A stretch of 64,000 nt of DNA from Streptomyces sp. NBC_01451 (lineage in GTDB: Bacteria > Actinomycetota > Actinomycetes > Streptomycetales > Streptomycetaceae), in the NCBI RefSeq assembly GCF_036227485.1, contig NZ_CP109479.1:6572001-6636000 (forward strand). Direction: 5' to 3'. This document shows, in pieces, positions 35,701 to 45,192 of this stretch. The position numbers were made by a program, and so were the translations under genes. Numbering within the stretch: the stretch's first letter is position 1; each line of letters starts with the position of its first letter. The notes under the pieces were generated by a model. It did no database searches and had not been told where the DNA came from. It saw only the letters and a list, made by a program, of their open reading frames with translations.

Positions 35701-36446
35701 GCGTGCCCCGAAGCGTCCACGAACGAGGCCGCGCCCGAGTCGCCCGCGCGCACGGACAGCCCCTTGGACTCGACCGGGAAACTCACCTTCTCCAGGGCGG
35801 GCTCGGCGGCGGCCTCCCGGCTGTGAACAACCAAGTGGTAGGTGAACCCGTCCGGGTGGGCCTGCACGGCGAGGTCCACGTCGGGCAGCACCGAGCGGTA
35901 GACCGCCGACGAGCCGTCGATCTCCGGCTTCGGCAGCGTCCACGGGGACGACACCGCGTACTCCTTGCCCGCCGTCACCAGCCGGGCCAGTGGCACCTCG
36001 GTGCCGCCACCGCCGGAGAAGCGGATGTCCTCGGCGGCGCGCGGCGCGAGGCTGCCGTCCGGGCGGGTGACGAGCCTGGTGTCGACGTCCGTCCACTCGC
36101 CGTCCTTGAGGACGCGTTCGGGCGAGGTCGCCGCCTCGGCGGTGAAGGTGCCGTCAGGATTGGCCACGACCCTGCTCGTCGACGACGTCAGCTCGTCGAT
36201 CTCGACGGGCCTGCCGGACGCGACCGCCCGCTCGGAGGCCCGCTGCTCGGCCGTGGCGGCCGGCAACTCGTCGTCCTCCCAGAAGTCCTTGCCCCGTGCC
36301 CCGTCGTCGGCCGTACGGCCGGAACTCCCTGTGTCCGTGTCCGCCGCCCGCACCGGTATGGCCTGTAGGCCACCGGCGAGGACGAGCGCCGCGCAGGCGC
36401 TGGTCAACGCCCCGCGCACGGCTCGACTGCGACTGATTGGTCGCAC
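32790..36446 (-). CDS. Secreted LamG-domain protein associated with the RHS toxin
   Basis: 1218 residues with an N-terminal signal peptide (VRGALTSACAALVLAGG, then AIPVRAAD). A central DNRLRE-like region (FQFDTRRVAGKKILNATFTP, VNLYRTSQISSGTTWN) is followed by Ig-like linkers and two LamG/concanavalin-like jellyroll domains near the C-terminus (about 770-970 and 1000-1205), each with WTHLMGVYDHNR or WVHVAGVFDSVNR and an LYVNGQ/LYVSGQ strand. Such proteins commonly precede large RHS genes in Streptomyces; likely a surface-binding partner or delivery scaffold. Start is GTG with GGGGGGAAAG just upstream. Same strand and direction as the toxin, probably co-transcribed. Confidence 0.85.
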   Translation of the reverse strand: MRPISRSRAVRGALTSACAALVLAGGLQAIPVRAADTDTGSSGRTADDGARGKDFWEDDELPAATAEQRASERAVASGRPVEIDELTSSTSRVVANPDGTFTAEAATSPERVLKDGEWTDVDTRLVTRPDGSLAPRAAEDIRFSGGGGTEVPLARLVTAGKEYAVSSPWTLPKPEIDGSSAVYRSVLPDVDLAVQAHPDGFTYHLVVHSREAAAEPALEKVSFPVESKGLSVRAGDSGAASFVDASGHAVVSSGSALMWDAGTDASADAPADTAKKAAFSAASAASSAVPSAAVPTTDAAAVADTLSADATSRTAVMDTTVTDDTLSIVPDQDFLANEATSYPVVLDPPAVKATLTGWTALWSNSPGTSFWKTKHALGVGYDAYVDNKKSRSLFQFDTRRVAGKKILNATFTPYAIWSANCVKQDVNLYRTSQISSGTTWNSQSTSLKWYAKVDTVSAAKGHSSDCPDGDIEFDATAAVAHTAKAKDTLTTLGLRADEGDPIAWKQFMSPLDPDATSTRKPRLSITYVTPPDSKPSSVKMSDPKVSCSASSAPAQIRDATPRLTATPTSSDASNASLRPNFELYKGAATTATSLKPSTWTDSGTAGTAQTATLDETVTYKFRARTEYKYTWKGDTSSLFGPWSGYCYFKVDSKGPPVPKVSSAVYKECAGTSCDAADPELGSVGMTAGFKVEGGAGDVRRYDWWLNGVKLGSRTFTANTPTYEVEAAPDKRLTNTLRVQTYDGAGNASPHADYLFRVAKGSDPVASWKLDDGSGTTAADSSGGNRPLALTSTAWTDNARLGGGVSTNGTSGAGVTTSSVLDTTNSFAVGGWVRLTGKDHVSTLASQSGTRMGAFQLYYSQSYDRWIFNRYSTDADDTTIVRAVSKKPPVVGAWTHLMGVYDHNRKQIRLYVNGQLQAATEFTTPWAAKGTFEVGRMKGLGIYSSWFEGDLDQVQVWNRVVFENELWAIANAESPATGQTESALIAHWVFDEASGTSTADVTGRGNTMSLREGATLTPTDNPAHGTVLTLDAALTGRGVASVELDQSGSYTVAGWVDIGSGELDDTARAYSPTVIAHPGAKRNSFRLWYRQEAGQSVGDWNFGRYETDVLDGPAATVTSDEVNTPSGWVHVAGVFDSVNRSIKLYVSGQRQGDEDGVLSEEGFQSTGTMLAGMARRHDNGEWGNYLPGRLDDLRVYTGVLSEAEITRLATVDEPPVPIE

Positions 36447-36545
36447 TCTTTCCCCCCGTGATTTTTATTTTTTTTGATTACCTTTTGAACGAAGGGAGAC
36501 TAACCAGTAGCCCTTTTCTGACCAAGAGTGATCCATGAGACACAT
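36447..36545 (-). promoter_or_regulatory. AT-rich leader of the LamG-RHS operon
   Basis: About 100 bases with unusual A/T tracts for this genome, including on the minus strand AATCAAAAAAAATAAAAAT directly before the ribosome site. It must hold the promoter of the LamG-RHS-immunity transcript. I cannot pick one -35/-10 pair with confidence. AT-rich promoters on acquired operons are typical targets of nucleoid silencing (Lsr2), which is inference. Confidence 0.5.
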
Positions 36546-36664
36546 CTCACAGTTCACTCACAGCCGGCCGTGCCGACCGTGCCGGATGCCGAGCGCCCAG
36601 TCGTGGCTGCCGGGGGTCGATAGCATGCCCACGTAATGATCGGCGAGCGTGAGGAGGCACACGC

Positions 36665-37009
36665 ATGGCGGACGAGAGCTGTCTGTTCTGCAGGATCGTC
36701 GAGGGGCAGATCCCGGCGACGATCGTCCGGGAGACCGACACGACCCTCGCCTTCCGGGACATCAACCCCCAGGCGCCGACGCACATCCTGGTGATTCCCA
36801 AGGTCCACCACCCCGACGCGGCCTCCCTCGCCGCCGCCGAACCCGGCATCGCCGCCGATGTGCTGCGCGAGGCCGGGGAGATCGCCGGTGAGGAGAAGCT
36901 GGACAGCTACCGCGTCGTCTTCAACACGGGCAGCGGCGCCGGCCAGACCGTCTTCCACGCCCACGCGCACATCCTCGGCGGGCGCGGCCTCCAGTGGCCG
37001 CCCGGGTAG
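36665..37009 (+). CDS. HIT family (histidine triad) nucleotide hydrolase
   Basis: Small hydrolase of nucleoside phosphoramidates and related AMP-lysine-type substrates, HINT branch. 114 residues, starting MADESCLFCRIVEGQIPA, which is typical. The catalytic triad is in FHAHAHILGG. Cys6 and Cys9 with the later histidines may bind zinc as in some HIT proteins. Start ATG has GAGGAGG (36650-36656) 8 bases upstream. It sits just before RNase Z, with 41 bases between, and immediately right of the RHS island. Confidence 0.94.
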   Translation: MADESCLFCRIVEGQIPATIVRETDTTLAFRDINPQAPTHILVIPKVHHPDAASLAAAEPGIAADVLREAGEIAGEEKLDSYRVVFNTGSGAGQTVFHAHAHILGGRGLQWPPG

Positions 37010-37031
37010 CCGGGCCGGCCGGCACAACGAA

Positions 37032-37053
37032 TCAAGGTCGGTAACTTCCTTTG
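37032..37053. repeat. Right copy of the island direct repeat
   Basis: TCAAG-GTCGGTAACTTC-CTTTG, which overlaps the TTG start codon of RNase Z. The left copy is at 25511-25533. Confidence 0.6.
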
Positions 37054-37959
37054 TCCGCACGTGAACTGGTGGTCCTCGGCACCGCCAGCCAGGTACCCAC
37101 CCGGCACCGCAACCACAACGGCTACCTGCTCCTCTGGGACGGCGAGGGGCTCCTCTTCGATCCCGGCGAGGGCACGCAGCGCCAGATGCTGCGGGCCGGG
37201 GTCGCCGCCCACGACCTCAACCGGATCTGCGTCACGCACTTCCACGGGGACCACTCGCTCGGGCTCGCCGGAGTGATCCAGCGCATCAACCTCGACCGCG
37301 TCCCGCACGAGGTGACCGCGCACTACCCGCGCTCCGGGCAGAAGTTCTTCGACCGGCTGCGGTACGCCACCGCCTACCGCGAGACCGTCCAGATCGGCCA
37401 GGCGCCGGTGGCGGGGGAGGGGGGAGTGCTGGTGACCACGGCCGGATACCGGCTCGAAGCCCGCAAGCTCTCCCACCCCGTCGAGTCGTACGGCTATCTC
37501 CTCGTCGAGCCCGACGGGCGCCGCATGCTGCCGGAACGGCTCGCCGAGCAGGGGATCAGGGGGCCGGACGTCGGACGCCTCCAGCGGGAGGGGTCCCTCG
37601 GGGCCGTCACCCTCGACGACGTCAGTGAACTGCGGCGCGGACAGCGGTTCGCGTTCGTGATGGACACCCGGCTGTGCGAGGGGGTGCACGCGCTCGCCGA
37701 GGGGTGCGACATGCTCGTCATCGAGTCGACCTTCCTCGACGAGGATCTGCGACTCGCCGTCGATCACGGGCACTTGACCGCCGGGCAGGCGGGAGCCGTC
37801 GCCCGGGAGGCCGGTGTGCGGCACCTCGTCCTCACCCACTTCAGCCAGCGCTACTCCGAGCCCGCCGAGTTCGAGCGGCAGGCGCGGGCGGCGGGGTACG
37901 AGGGGGAGCTGACCGTCGCCCACGACCTGCTGAGGGTGCCGGTTCCGAAACGGCGGTGA
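37051..37959 (+). CDS. rnz: Ribonuclease Z (tRNA 3' endonuclease)
   Basis: MBL-fold endonuclease that cuts tRNA precursors after the discriminator base. 302 residues. The N-terminal [20 protein letters not shown] and the metal motif [10 protein letters not shown] are diagnostic, with further ligands in [21 protein letters not shown] and [11 protein letters not shown]. The start codon is TTG, giving [10 protein letters not shown]; no nearer ATG/GTG in frame preserves the conserved N-terminal strand. Ribosome site is weak. Cytosolic. Confidence 0.93.
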   Translation: MSARELVVLGTASQVPTRHRNHNGYLLLWDGEGLLFDPGEGTQRQMLRAGVAAHDLNRICVTHFHGDHSLGLAGVIQRINLDRVPHEVTAHYPRSGQKFFDRLRYATAYRETVQIGQAPVAGEGGVLVTTAGYRLEARKLSHPVESYGYLLVEPDGRRMLPERLAEQGIRGPDVGRLQREGSLGAVTLDDVSELRRGQRFAFVMDTRLCEGVHALAEGCDMLVIESTFLDEDLRLAVDHGHLTAGQAGAVAREAGVRHLVLTHFSQRYSEPAEFERQARAAGYEGELTVAHDLLRVPVPKRR

Positions 37960-38003
37960 GGCGGTAGGGCGGTACGGCGTTGAACCAGCCGTACGATTCT
38001 CCG

Positions 38004-39008
38004 ATGTCCCTGATGTCCCTCCCCAAAGCCGAACTGCACCTTCACATCGAAGGCACCCTCGAACCCGAGCTTGCCTTCGCGCTCGCCGCGCGCAACGGCG
38101 TCGTGCTGCCGTACGCCGACACCGACGAGCTGCGGAAGGCGTATCTCTTCGAGGACCTCCAGTCCTTTCTGAACCTGTACTACGGGCTCATGGCCGTCCT
38201 GCGCACCGAACAGGACTTCGCGGACCTCGCGAACGCCTATCTCGCGCGGGCCGCCGCCCAGGGCGTACGGCACGCGGAGATCTTCTTCGATCCGCAGGCC
38301 CACCTCGCCCGGGGCGTGAGCATGGGGACGGTCGTCGACGGGTTGTGGCGGGCGCTGGGGGAGAGCGAGGCGGCGCACGGCATCTCCACTCAGCTGATCA
38401 TGTGCTTCCTGCGCGACGAGTCCGCCGAGTCGGCGATGGAGACGCTGGAGGCGGCCGAGCCCTACCTCGACCGGATCACCGGTGTCGGGCTCGACTCCGC
38501 CGAGGTCGGGCATCCGCCGGCGAAGTTCCGCGAGGTGTACGAGGCCGCCGCCGGGCTGGGGCTGCGGCGCGTGGCGCACGCGGGGGAGGAGGGGCCGCCC
38601 GAGTACATCACCGAGGCCCTCGACGTCCTCGGCGCCGAGCGGATCGACCACGGGCTGCGCTGCATGGAGGACCCGGAGCTGGTCGCGCGGCTCGTGCGGG
38701 AGAGGGTGCCGCTGACGCTGTGTCCGCTGTCCAACGTGCGGCTGCGGGCCGTTGACGTCCTGGCCGGGCATCCGCTGCCCGCGATGCTCGACGCGGGCCT
38801 GCTGTGCACGGTCAACTCCGACGACCCCGCCTACTTCGGCGGTTACGCCGGAGACAACTTCGGGGCGGTACGGGAAGCCCTTGGCCTGGGCGAGGAGCGA
38901 CTGCGCGAACTGGCACGGAACTCCTTCCTCGCCTCGTTCCTGGAACATGACGAGGAGCGCCGGGCGCGGTATCTCGCCGAGGTGGAGGCGTACGAGTTCG
39001 GGGGCTGA
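38004..39008 (+). CDS. Adenine/adenosine deaminase family, probably adenine deaminase
   Basis: Zinc amidohydrolase of the adenosine deaminase superfamily, about 334 residues. The first metal motif is LHLHIEGTLEPE, and the C-terminal motif is NSDDPAYFGGY. In the family as I know it, IEGT and PAYFGGY characterise the adenine deaminase (Aah1-like) branch, whereas true adenosine deaminases have HLDG. HAGEEG supplies the catalytic Glu region. The predicted reaction is adenine to hypoxanthine in purine salvage. I place the start at ATG 38004; an in-frame TTG at 37980 would add 8 residues. Follows RNase Z. Confidence 0.85.
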   Translation: MSLMSLPKAELHLHIEGTLEPELAFALAARNGVVLPYADTDELRKAYLFEDLQSFLNLYYGLMAVLRTEQDFADLANAYLARAAAQGVRHAEIFFDPQAHLARGVSMGTVVDGLWRALGESEAAHGISTQLIMCFLRDESAESAMETLEAAEPYLDRITGVGLDSAEVGHPPAKFREVYEAAAGLGLRRVAHAGEEGPPEYITEALDVLGAERIDHGLRCMEDPELVARLVRERVPLTLCPLSNVRLRAVDVLAGHPLPAMLDAGLLCTVNSDDPAYFGGYAGDNFGAVREALGLGEERLRELARNSFLASFLEHDEERRARYLAEVEAYEFGG

Positions 39009-39148
39009 GCGCTCCCCACCAGGGCCCCACCAGGTTCCCCTCAGGATCCCCCGGACGGCGCGCGCCGGCTTCGGGACGGGAGAGGCGGGCTGCTGTCAGT
39101 GGTGTGGTGCAGACTGGCCTGATCCGCACCATCGTCAGGGAGCGCACC

Positions 39149-40276
39149 GTGATCGCGTCCACCGCGTCCACCGGAGAGGGACCGTCCTACCCCCAGGTCC
39201 AGGTCGACCCCCTGGCAGCCCTGCGCACGCCCGGCGAACCGCCGTGGGATGTCTACCTGACGGGCACCGTCTTCCTCGACATCATCTTCACCGGGCTCGA
39301 CTCCGCCCCCGTGCGCGGCACCGAGTCCTGGGCGCGCGGGATGGGGTCCAGCCCCGGCGGGGTCGCCAACATGGCCACCGCGCTCGCCCGGCTCGGCCTG
39401 CGGACCTCCCTCGCCGCCGCCTTCGGCGACGACCACTACGGGGAGTACTGCTGGGACGCCCTCGAACAGGGCGAGCACATCGACCTCTCCACGTCACGCA
39501 TGGTCCCCGGCTGGCACTCCCCGGTCACCGTCTCGATGGCGTACGAAGGTGAGCGCACGATGGTCTCCCACGGCCACGAGCCGCCCCCGGAGGAGCCCGC
39601 CCCCGACTGCCCGCCGCACGCCCGCGCCGCCGTCGCCTCCCTCACCCCCGGTGTCCGCGCCCCCTGGATCGCCCAGGCCGCCCGTAAGGGTGCCCGGATC
39701 TTCGGCGACGTCGGCTGGGACGACACCGGCCGCTGGGACCTCGCCGGTCTCGCCGACCTGGAGCACTGCGAGGCCTTCCTGCCCAACGCGGAGGAGGCGA
39801 TGCGCTACACCCGCACCGATTGCCCCCGCAAAGCCGCCCGCGCCCTCACCGACCACGTACCGCTCGCCGTCGTCACCCTCGGTGCCGAGGGCGCGTACGC
39901 GGTGGACGGGCGGACCGGGGAGACGGCCGAGGTGCCCGCCATCGCCGTCGAGGCACTCGACCCCACGGGCGCCGGCGATGTCTTCGTCGCGGGCTTCGTC
40001 ACCGGCACCCTCGCCGAGTGGCCGCTCGCCGACCGCCTCGCCTTCGCCGGCCTCACCGCCGCCCTCTCCGTCCAGGACTTCGGCGGCTCCCTCTCCGCCC
40101 CCGGCTGGTCCGAGGTGGGGGCCTGGTGGCGGGAGATCCAGTCCCACGAGCGCCAGGACCCCGCCGCCCTGCGCCGGTACGCGTTCCTCGCGGACCTGGT
40201 GCCCAGAAGCGCCAGACCCCGCCCGTGGCCGCTGCGGCGGGCCGTCCCGACGATCGGTTTCCGCAGATCGGCCTGA
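39149..40276 (+). CDS. PfkB-family carbohydrate kinase
   Basis: Ribokinase-like sugar or nucleoside kinase, 375 residues. The first PfkB signature region GSSPGGVANMATALARLG and the second, DPTGAGDVFVAGF with catalytic Asp, are clear. The substrate is not predictable; next to purine salvage genes a nucleoside is conceivable. The C-terminal Arg/Pro-rich tail (from about 340) is longer than usual. Start is the GTG with GGGAG about 7 bases before; an in-frame GTG at 39104 has no ribosome site. Cytosolic. Confidence 0.88.
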   Translation: MIASTASTGEGPSYPQVQVDPLAALRTPGEPPWDVYLTGTVFLDIIFTGLDSAPVRGTESWARGMGSSPGGVANMATALARLGLRTSLAAAFGDDHYGEYCWDALEQGEHIDLSTSRMVPGWHSPVTVSMAYEGERTMVSHGHEPPPEEPAPDCPPHARAAVASLTPGVRAPWIAQAARKGARIFGDVGWDDTGRWDLAGLADLEHCEAFLPNAEEAMRYTRTDCPRKAARALTDHVPLAVVTLGAEGAYAVDGRTGETAEVPAIAVEALDPTGAGDVFVAGFVTGTLAEWPLADRLAFAGLTAALSVQDFGGSLSAPGWSEVGAWWREIQSHERQDPAALRRYAFLADLVPRSARPRPWPLRRAVPTIGFRRSA

Positions 40277-40427
40277 GCGCGGACGCCGGACCGTGACCGG
40301 GTACACCGGACCGTGAGCGAAAAGCCCTACGGCGTTGTCAGTGCACCGTCGTAGGCTGGGTGCGGAAGGCTACCCACGTGGTAAGCGAGCCTCATTGAGG
40401 AGGTCGTGCAGGCCTACGAGCCGGCCC

Positions 40428-41495
<1,068 letters not shown>

Positions 41496-41508
41496 ACAGA
41501 CCAGCACC

Positions 41509-42009
41509 ATGTCGATCGACGTCAACAACGAGTCCGGAACCGAGGTCGACGAGCAGGCGATCCTCGACATCGCCCGCTACGCGCTCGCGCGGATGCGCAT
41601 CCACCCGCTCTCCGAGCTCTCGGTGATCGCCGTGGACGCCGACGCCATGGAGCAGCTGCACATCCAGTGGATGGACCTGCCCGGTCCGACCGACGTCATG
41701 TCCTTTCCGATGGACGAGCTGCGCCCGCCGTCGAAGGACGACGACGAGCCGCCGCAGGGGCTTCTCGGCGACATCGTGCTCTGTCCCGAAGTCGCCGAGA
41801 AGCAGGGCAAGGAGGCCGAGACACAGCACTCCATGGACGAGGAGCTCCAGCTCCTCACCGTCCACGGCGTGCTGCACCTCCTCGGCTACGACCACGAGGA
41901 GCCGGACGAGAAGGCCGAGATGTTCGGCCTCCAGGCCGCCATCGTCGACGGCTGGCGCGGCGAGCGGGGCATGACCGGTCCGTCGCCCGCCCCGACGGTC
42001 TCCTCATGA
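41509..42009 (+). CDS. ybeY: Endoribonuclease YbeY (rRNA maturation)
   Basis: Single-zinc endonuclease for 16S rRNA 3' end maturation and 70S quality control. 166 residues. The zinc motif is [11 protein letters not shown] (three His). The region [10 protein letters not shown] matches the family. A short Glu/Asp-rich acid stretch ([11 protein letters not shown]) precedes [13 protein letters not shown]. Start ATG at 41509. Its stop overlaps the next start as ATGA, so it is translationally coupled to the CNNM protein and in the phoH operon. Confidence 0.96.
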   Translation: MSIDVNNESGTEVDEQAILDIARYALARMRIHPLSELSVIAVDADAMEQLHIQWMDLPGPTDVMSFPMDELRPPSKDDDEPPQGLLGDIVLCPEVAEKQGKEAETQHSMDEELQLLTVHGVLHLLGYDHEEPDEKAEMFGLQAAIVDGWRGERGMTGPSPAPTVSS

Positions 42010-43319
42010 ACCCCCAGCTCGTCACCGGTGCCATAGCGCTGGTCGTCGTCGCCTGGCTCGCCGCCTGCGCGGAGGCGGGCCTCGCGCGTGTCTCCAGCTT
42101 CCGTGCCGAGGAAGCCGTACGCAGCGGCCGGCGGGGCAGCGCCAAGCTGGCGCAGATCGCCGCCGACCCGACCCGCTATCTCAACGTGGCGCTGCTGGTG
42201 CGGGTGGCCTGCGAGATGGCCGCCGCCGCGCTCGTCACCTACGCCTGCCTCAAGGAGTTCGACCGGACCTGGCAGGCCCTCGCCGTCGCCATCGGCGTGA
42301 TGGTGCTCGTCTCGTACGTCGCCGTCGGTGTCTCGCCGAGGACCATCGGGCGTCAGCACCCCCTCAACACGGCCACGGCAGCCGCGTACGTCCTGCTGCC
42401 GCTCGCCCGGGTGATGGGACCGATCCCCTATCTCCTCATCCTCATCGGCAACGCCCTCACGCCCGGAAAGGGCTTCCGGCGCGGCCCGTTCGCCTCCGAG
42501 GCGGAGCTGCGCGCGCTGGTGGACCTGGCCGAGAAGGAGTCCCTGATCGAGGACGACGAGCGCCGCATGGTGCACTCCGTCTTCGAGCTGGGCGACACCC
42601 TCGTCCGGGAGGTCATGGTCCCGCGTACGGACCTGGTCGTGATCGAGCGGTACAAGACGATCCGGCAGGCGCTCACCCTCGCGCTGCGCTCCGGGTTCTC
42701 GCGCATTCCGGTCACCGGGGAGAGCGAGGACGACGTCGTCGGGATCGTGTACCTGAAGGACCTGGTCCGCAAGACGCACATCAGCCGGGACGCGGAGAGC
42801 GAGCTGGTGTCGAGCGCCATGCGGCCCGCCGCCTTCGTACCCGACACGAAGAACGCCGGTGACCTGCTCCGTGAGATGCAGCGCGACCGCAACCACGTCG
42901 CCGTCGTCATCGACGAGTACGGCGGCACGGCCGGCATCGTGACCATCGAGGACATCCTGGAGGAGATCGTCGGCGAGATCACCGACGAGTACGACCGTGA
43001 ACTCCCGCCGGTGGAGGAGCTCGGCGACGAGCGTCACCGCGTCACGGCCCGCCTCGACATCACGGACCTCGGCGAGCTGTACGGGCTCGACGAGTACGAC
43101 GACGAGGACGTGGAGACGGTGGGCGGGCTGCTGGCGAAGGCGCTGGGCCGGGTACCGATCGCCGGTGCCTCGGCCGTCGTCGAACTGCCCGACGGGCGCG
43201 GACTGCGGCTCACCGCGGAGGCCGCGGCCGGTCGTCGGAACAAGATCGTGACGGTGCTCGTCGAGCCGACCGATCCCGCGGCGGCGCCGACGGAGGAGAA
43301 ACAGGGGAGCGAGGCGTGA
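42006..43319 (+). CDS. CNNM/CorC-type membrane protein (hemolysin family)
   Basis: Integral membrane protein of the CNNM/HlyC/CorC group, a divalent-cation (probably magnesium) transporter or efflux protein. 437 residues. The N-terminal DUF21 domain has four hydrophobic segments (about 5-160), then two CBS domains with [15 protein letters not shown] and [16 protein letters not shown], and a C-terminal CorC_HlyC transporter-associated domain ([11 protein letters not shown] to [13 protein letters not shown]). Start ATG overlaps the ybeY stop. The next gene overlaps by 4 bases (GTGA). Conserved in this order near era. Confidence 0.93.
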   Translation: MNPQLVTGAIALVVVAWLAACAEAGLARVSSFRAEEAVRSGRRGSAKLAQIAADPTRYLNVALLVRVACEMAAAALVTYACLKEFDRTWQALAVAIGVMVLVSYVAVGVSPRTIGRQHPLNTATAAAYVLLPLARVMGPIPYLLILIGNALTPGKGFRRGPFASEAELRALVDLAEKESLIEDDERRMVHSVFELGDTLVREVMVPRTDLVVIERYKTIRQALTLALRSGFSRIPVTGESEDDVVGIVYLKDLVRKTHISRDAESELVSSAMRPAAFVPDTKNAGDLLREMQRDRNHVAVVIDEYGGTAGIVTIEDILEEIVGEITDEYDRELPPVEELGDERHRVTARLDITDLGELYGLDEYDDEDVETVGGLLAKALGRVPIAGASAVVELPDGRGLRLTAEAAAGRRNKIVTVLVEPTDPAAAPTEEKQGSEA

Positions 43320-43675
43320 CTCCGCAGGAACTGCGTGCCTTCTGTCTGTCCTTCAACTCCGCTGTCGAGGACTTCCCGTTCAGCCCGGGGATCTCGGTCT
43401 TCAAGGTGCTGGGCAAGATGTTCGCCCTGTCCTGGACGGACAACCTGCCTCTGAGGGTCAACCTGAAGTGCGGTCCGGAGGACGCGATCCGGCTGCGCGC
43501 CGATCACCCGGGGCTGATCATCCCCGGGTACCACATGAACAAACGGCACTGGAACACGGTGACGGTGGACGGGGAGTTGCCCGATCAGCTCGTACGGGAG
43601 CTGATCGAGGACTCGTACGACCTGGTGGTGGCCGGTCTGCCGCGCGCGGAGCGGTTGCGGCTCGACCGGCCCTGA
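43316..43675 (+). CDS. MmcQ/YjbR family protein
   Basis: Small protein with a CyaY-like DNA-binding fold, 119 residues. Recognised by ELRAFCLSFNSAVEDFPFS, VFKVLGKMFAL and the strand-helix ending in IPGYHMNKRHWNTVTVDG. Biological role is unclear in this family. GTG start overlapping the previous stop implies translational coupling. Cytosolic. Confidence 0.88.
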   Translation: MTPQELRAFCLSFNSAVEDFPFSPGISVFKVLGKMFALSWTDNLPLRVNLKCGPEDAIRLRADHPGLIIPGYHMNKRHWNTVTVDGELPDQLVRELIEDSYDLVVAGLPRAERLRLDRP

Positions 43676-43696
43676 CGGGCATGACCGGCTCCGGTC

Positions 43697-43804
43697 CTAG
43701 TACGGCAGGATGCGGCCCGAGGGCGTCCTGCGGTCGATGGGGAGGTCGCGGGGCGAAGGAGCGCTGGGCCGACGGGTGACGCGGATGCGGGTCTGGCGGT
43801 TCAT
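43697..43804 (-). CDS. Short basic ORF with strong ribosome site
   Basis: 35 codons on the minus strand, beginning MNRQTRIRVTRRPSAP and ending GRILPY. Nine arginines, predicted pI very high. A GAGGAGG Shine-Dalgarno lies 4 bases upstream of the ATG, unusually good for this genome. It is antisense to the gap between the YjbR and cytidine-deaminase-like genes. No family recognised. Evidence is the ribosome site and open frame only; it could be a DNA- or RNA-binding or regulatory peptide, or chance. Confidence 0.4.
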   Translation of the reverse strand: MNRQTRIRVTRRPSAPSPRDLPIDRRTPSGRILPY

Positions 43805-43942
43805 AACGCCTCCTCATGGCTCGCGGTTCCTGGGTCATGCCCTGATCGCCGGTACCTGATACCTGTTCTTGTGTGACTTCCTTGTGTCATGAAGCCTCAG
43901 GCGGCCTCAGCAGGGGACAAACCGCGTAAGTATGCTCATGGC

Positions 43943-44302
43943 ATGACCGACAGCATCGCGCCCGACCTCGATCCAGAGGACCGCAAGATCGTCACCCTCG
44001 CCCGCTCCGCCCGGGCCCGCAACGGCGTTCCCGAGGGGGCAGCCGTACGGGACGAGACCGGACGTACGTATGTCGCGGGCACGGTCGACCTCGACTCGCT
44101 GAAGCTCAGCGCGCTGCGGACGGCGGTGGCCATGGCCGTGGCGTCAGGGGCGAATTCGCTGGAGGCGGCGGCGGTCGTGACCGGTGCGGAGGGCGTGCCG
44201 GCGGTGGACCTGGCGGCCGTACGGGATCTCGGCGGGCCCGCGACCCCGGTGCACGTGGCCGGACCGGACGGTGTGGTGCGGGTGACGGTGTCCGCCGGGT
44301 GA
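43943..44302 (+). CDS. Cytidine-deaminase-like protein lacking zinc ligands
   Basis: 119 residues resembling the cytidine deaminase fold in length and in the segments KIVTLARSARARNGVPEGAAV, TYVAGTVDLDSLKLSALRTAVAMAVASGA and AAAVVTGAEG. The catalytic set is gone: there is no HAE motif, no PCxxC, and no cysteine anywhere. It therefore cannot work as a zinc deaminase. In actinobacteria such a protein sits between the CNNM gene and era, so it may be a structural or regulatory relic. Start ATG at 43943. Confidence 0.72.
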   Translation: MTDSIAPDLDPEDRKIVTLARSARARNGVPEGAAVRDETGRTYVAGTVDLDSLKLSALRTAVAMAVASGANSLEAAAVVTGAEGVPAVDLAAVRDLGGPATPVHVAGPDGVVRVTVSAG

Positions 44303-44379
44303 GGTGAGACCGGGTGCCCGGGCGACAGTCGGTCTTCGGCCACTTTCCGGGCGCCCCGGAAGAACTCGTAGAGCGTCTC

Positions 44380-44410
44380 TTGCAATCGCGAGCAACCCAC
44401 GCATCAATGG
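44380..44410 (+). promoter_or_regulatory. Shared upstream block A (surface locus)
   Basis: 31-base block starting TTG and containing AGCAACCCACGCATCAATGG. It matches block B (45193-45223) at 22 of 31 positions without gaps, with conserved CAACC and CATCAATGG. The CAACC with a CTC/GTC-ending element 16 bases later resembles an ECF-sigma -35/-10 arrangement. It lies about 143 bases before the first secreted gene. Confidence 0.5.
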
Positions 44411-44495
44411 AACCCGCTCTTCCGACGGACCGTCAGATTCCACCGCGAGGCGCCCCGCACCCGCCCCGCGGCTGACCGCACCCGGCCGCCGTACC

Positions 44496-44525
44496 CCCCA
44501 CATCGCAATTCCCCACATGGCAATT
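44496..44525. repeat. 15-bp tandem duplication before the secreted-protein gene
   Basis: CCCCACATCGCAATT followed directly by CCCCACATGGCAATT, one mismatch. Directly upstream of the first secreted gene of the surface locus. Confidence 0.85.
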
Positions 44526-44552
44526 CCCGTACCAGGGAAGGGAATCCGATCG

Positions 44553-45047
44553 ATGACAAGCACGACAGTACGCAGGCCTGCGCGCAGGCGGCTCGGTATC
44601 GGTGCGGTACTCGCGGCGGGCTCGCTCGCCGTCACCGGACTGGCCTTCGCGCCGGCCGCGGCGGCCGTCACCCCCACCTCCGCGACCATCACCTACGGCT
44701 GCGGCCTGTTCGGTGGCGGTTCGACAACTCTCACCGTCGTACAGGACGGCACCGCGGCAACGATCACCGTCAGCTCCAACATCACCGCCCCACTCGCTCT
44801 GGCCGCCGACTCGATCGCCTCCACGCTGACCCTGGCGAAGGCGACCGGCGGCACCACCGCGTTCACCGGTACGAAGAACCCGGCCACGGCCACCGGTGCC
44901 ACGGTCACCGTCGGACCGCTGAGCGGCACCGTCGCCTCCGGTGACACCCTCGAAGCGGGCGGCGGCACACTCAAGATGGTGCTCTTCGGCATCACCGTGA
45001 CCTGTACCCCGACCGCGAACCAGTCACCGGGGCCGTTCGTCTTCTAG
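44553..45047 (+). CDS. Small secreted protein of a surface locus
   Basis: 164 residues with a clear Sec signal peptide (RRRLGIGAVLAAGSLAVTG, cleavage near AAAAVTP). The mature part is Thr/Ala/Gly-rich, beta-rich, with two cysteines (ITYGCGLFGGG and TVTCTPT) that could form a disulfide bridge tying the first and last strands. Its start resembles actinobacterial domains of the DUF6801 kind, weakly. It heads a three-gene cluster with a WxL-like protein and a DUF916-like membrane protein. AGGGA is about 12 bases upstream. Likely extracellular or wall-associated; function unknown. Confidence 0.75.
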   Translation: MTSTTVRRPARRRLGIGAVLAAGSLAVTGLAFAPAAAAVTPTSATITYGCGLFGGGSTTLTVVQDGTAATITVSSNITAPLALAADSIASTLTLAKATGGTTAFTGTKNPATATGATVTVGPLSGTVASGDTLEAGGGTLKMVLFGITVTCTPTANQSPGPFVF

Positions 45048-45192
45048 TGACGGCCCGCCTCCCCGCACCGATCCGAAGTGCGGCCGGCGTCGCTCGCTCC
45101 GCGGCGGCGCCGGCCGTTTCCGACTGGGAAACCGGGAACTGATGGACCGTCAGTTCACTTTCCCCGACTCCGGGTTATTCCGTGAGATTGCA

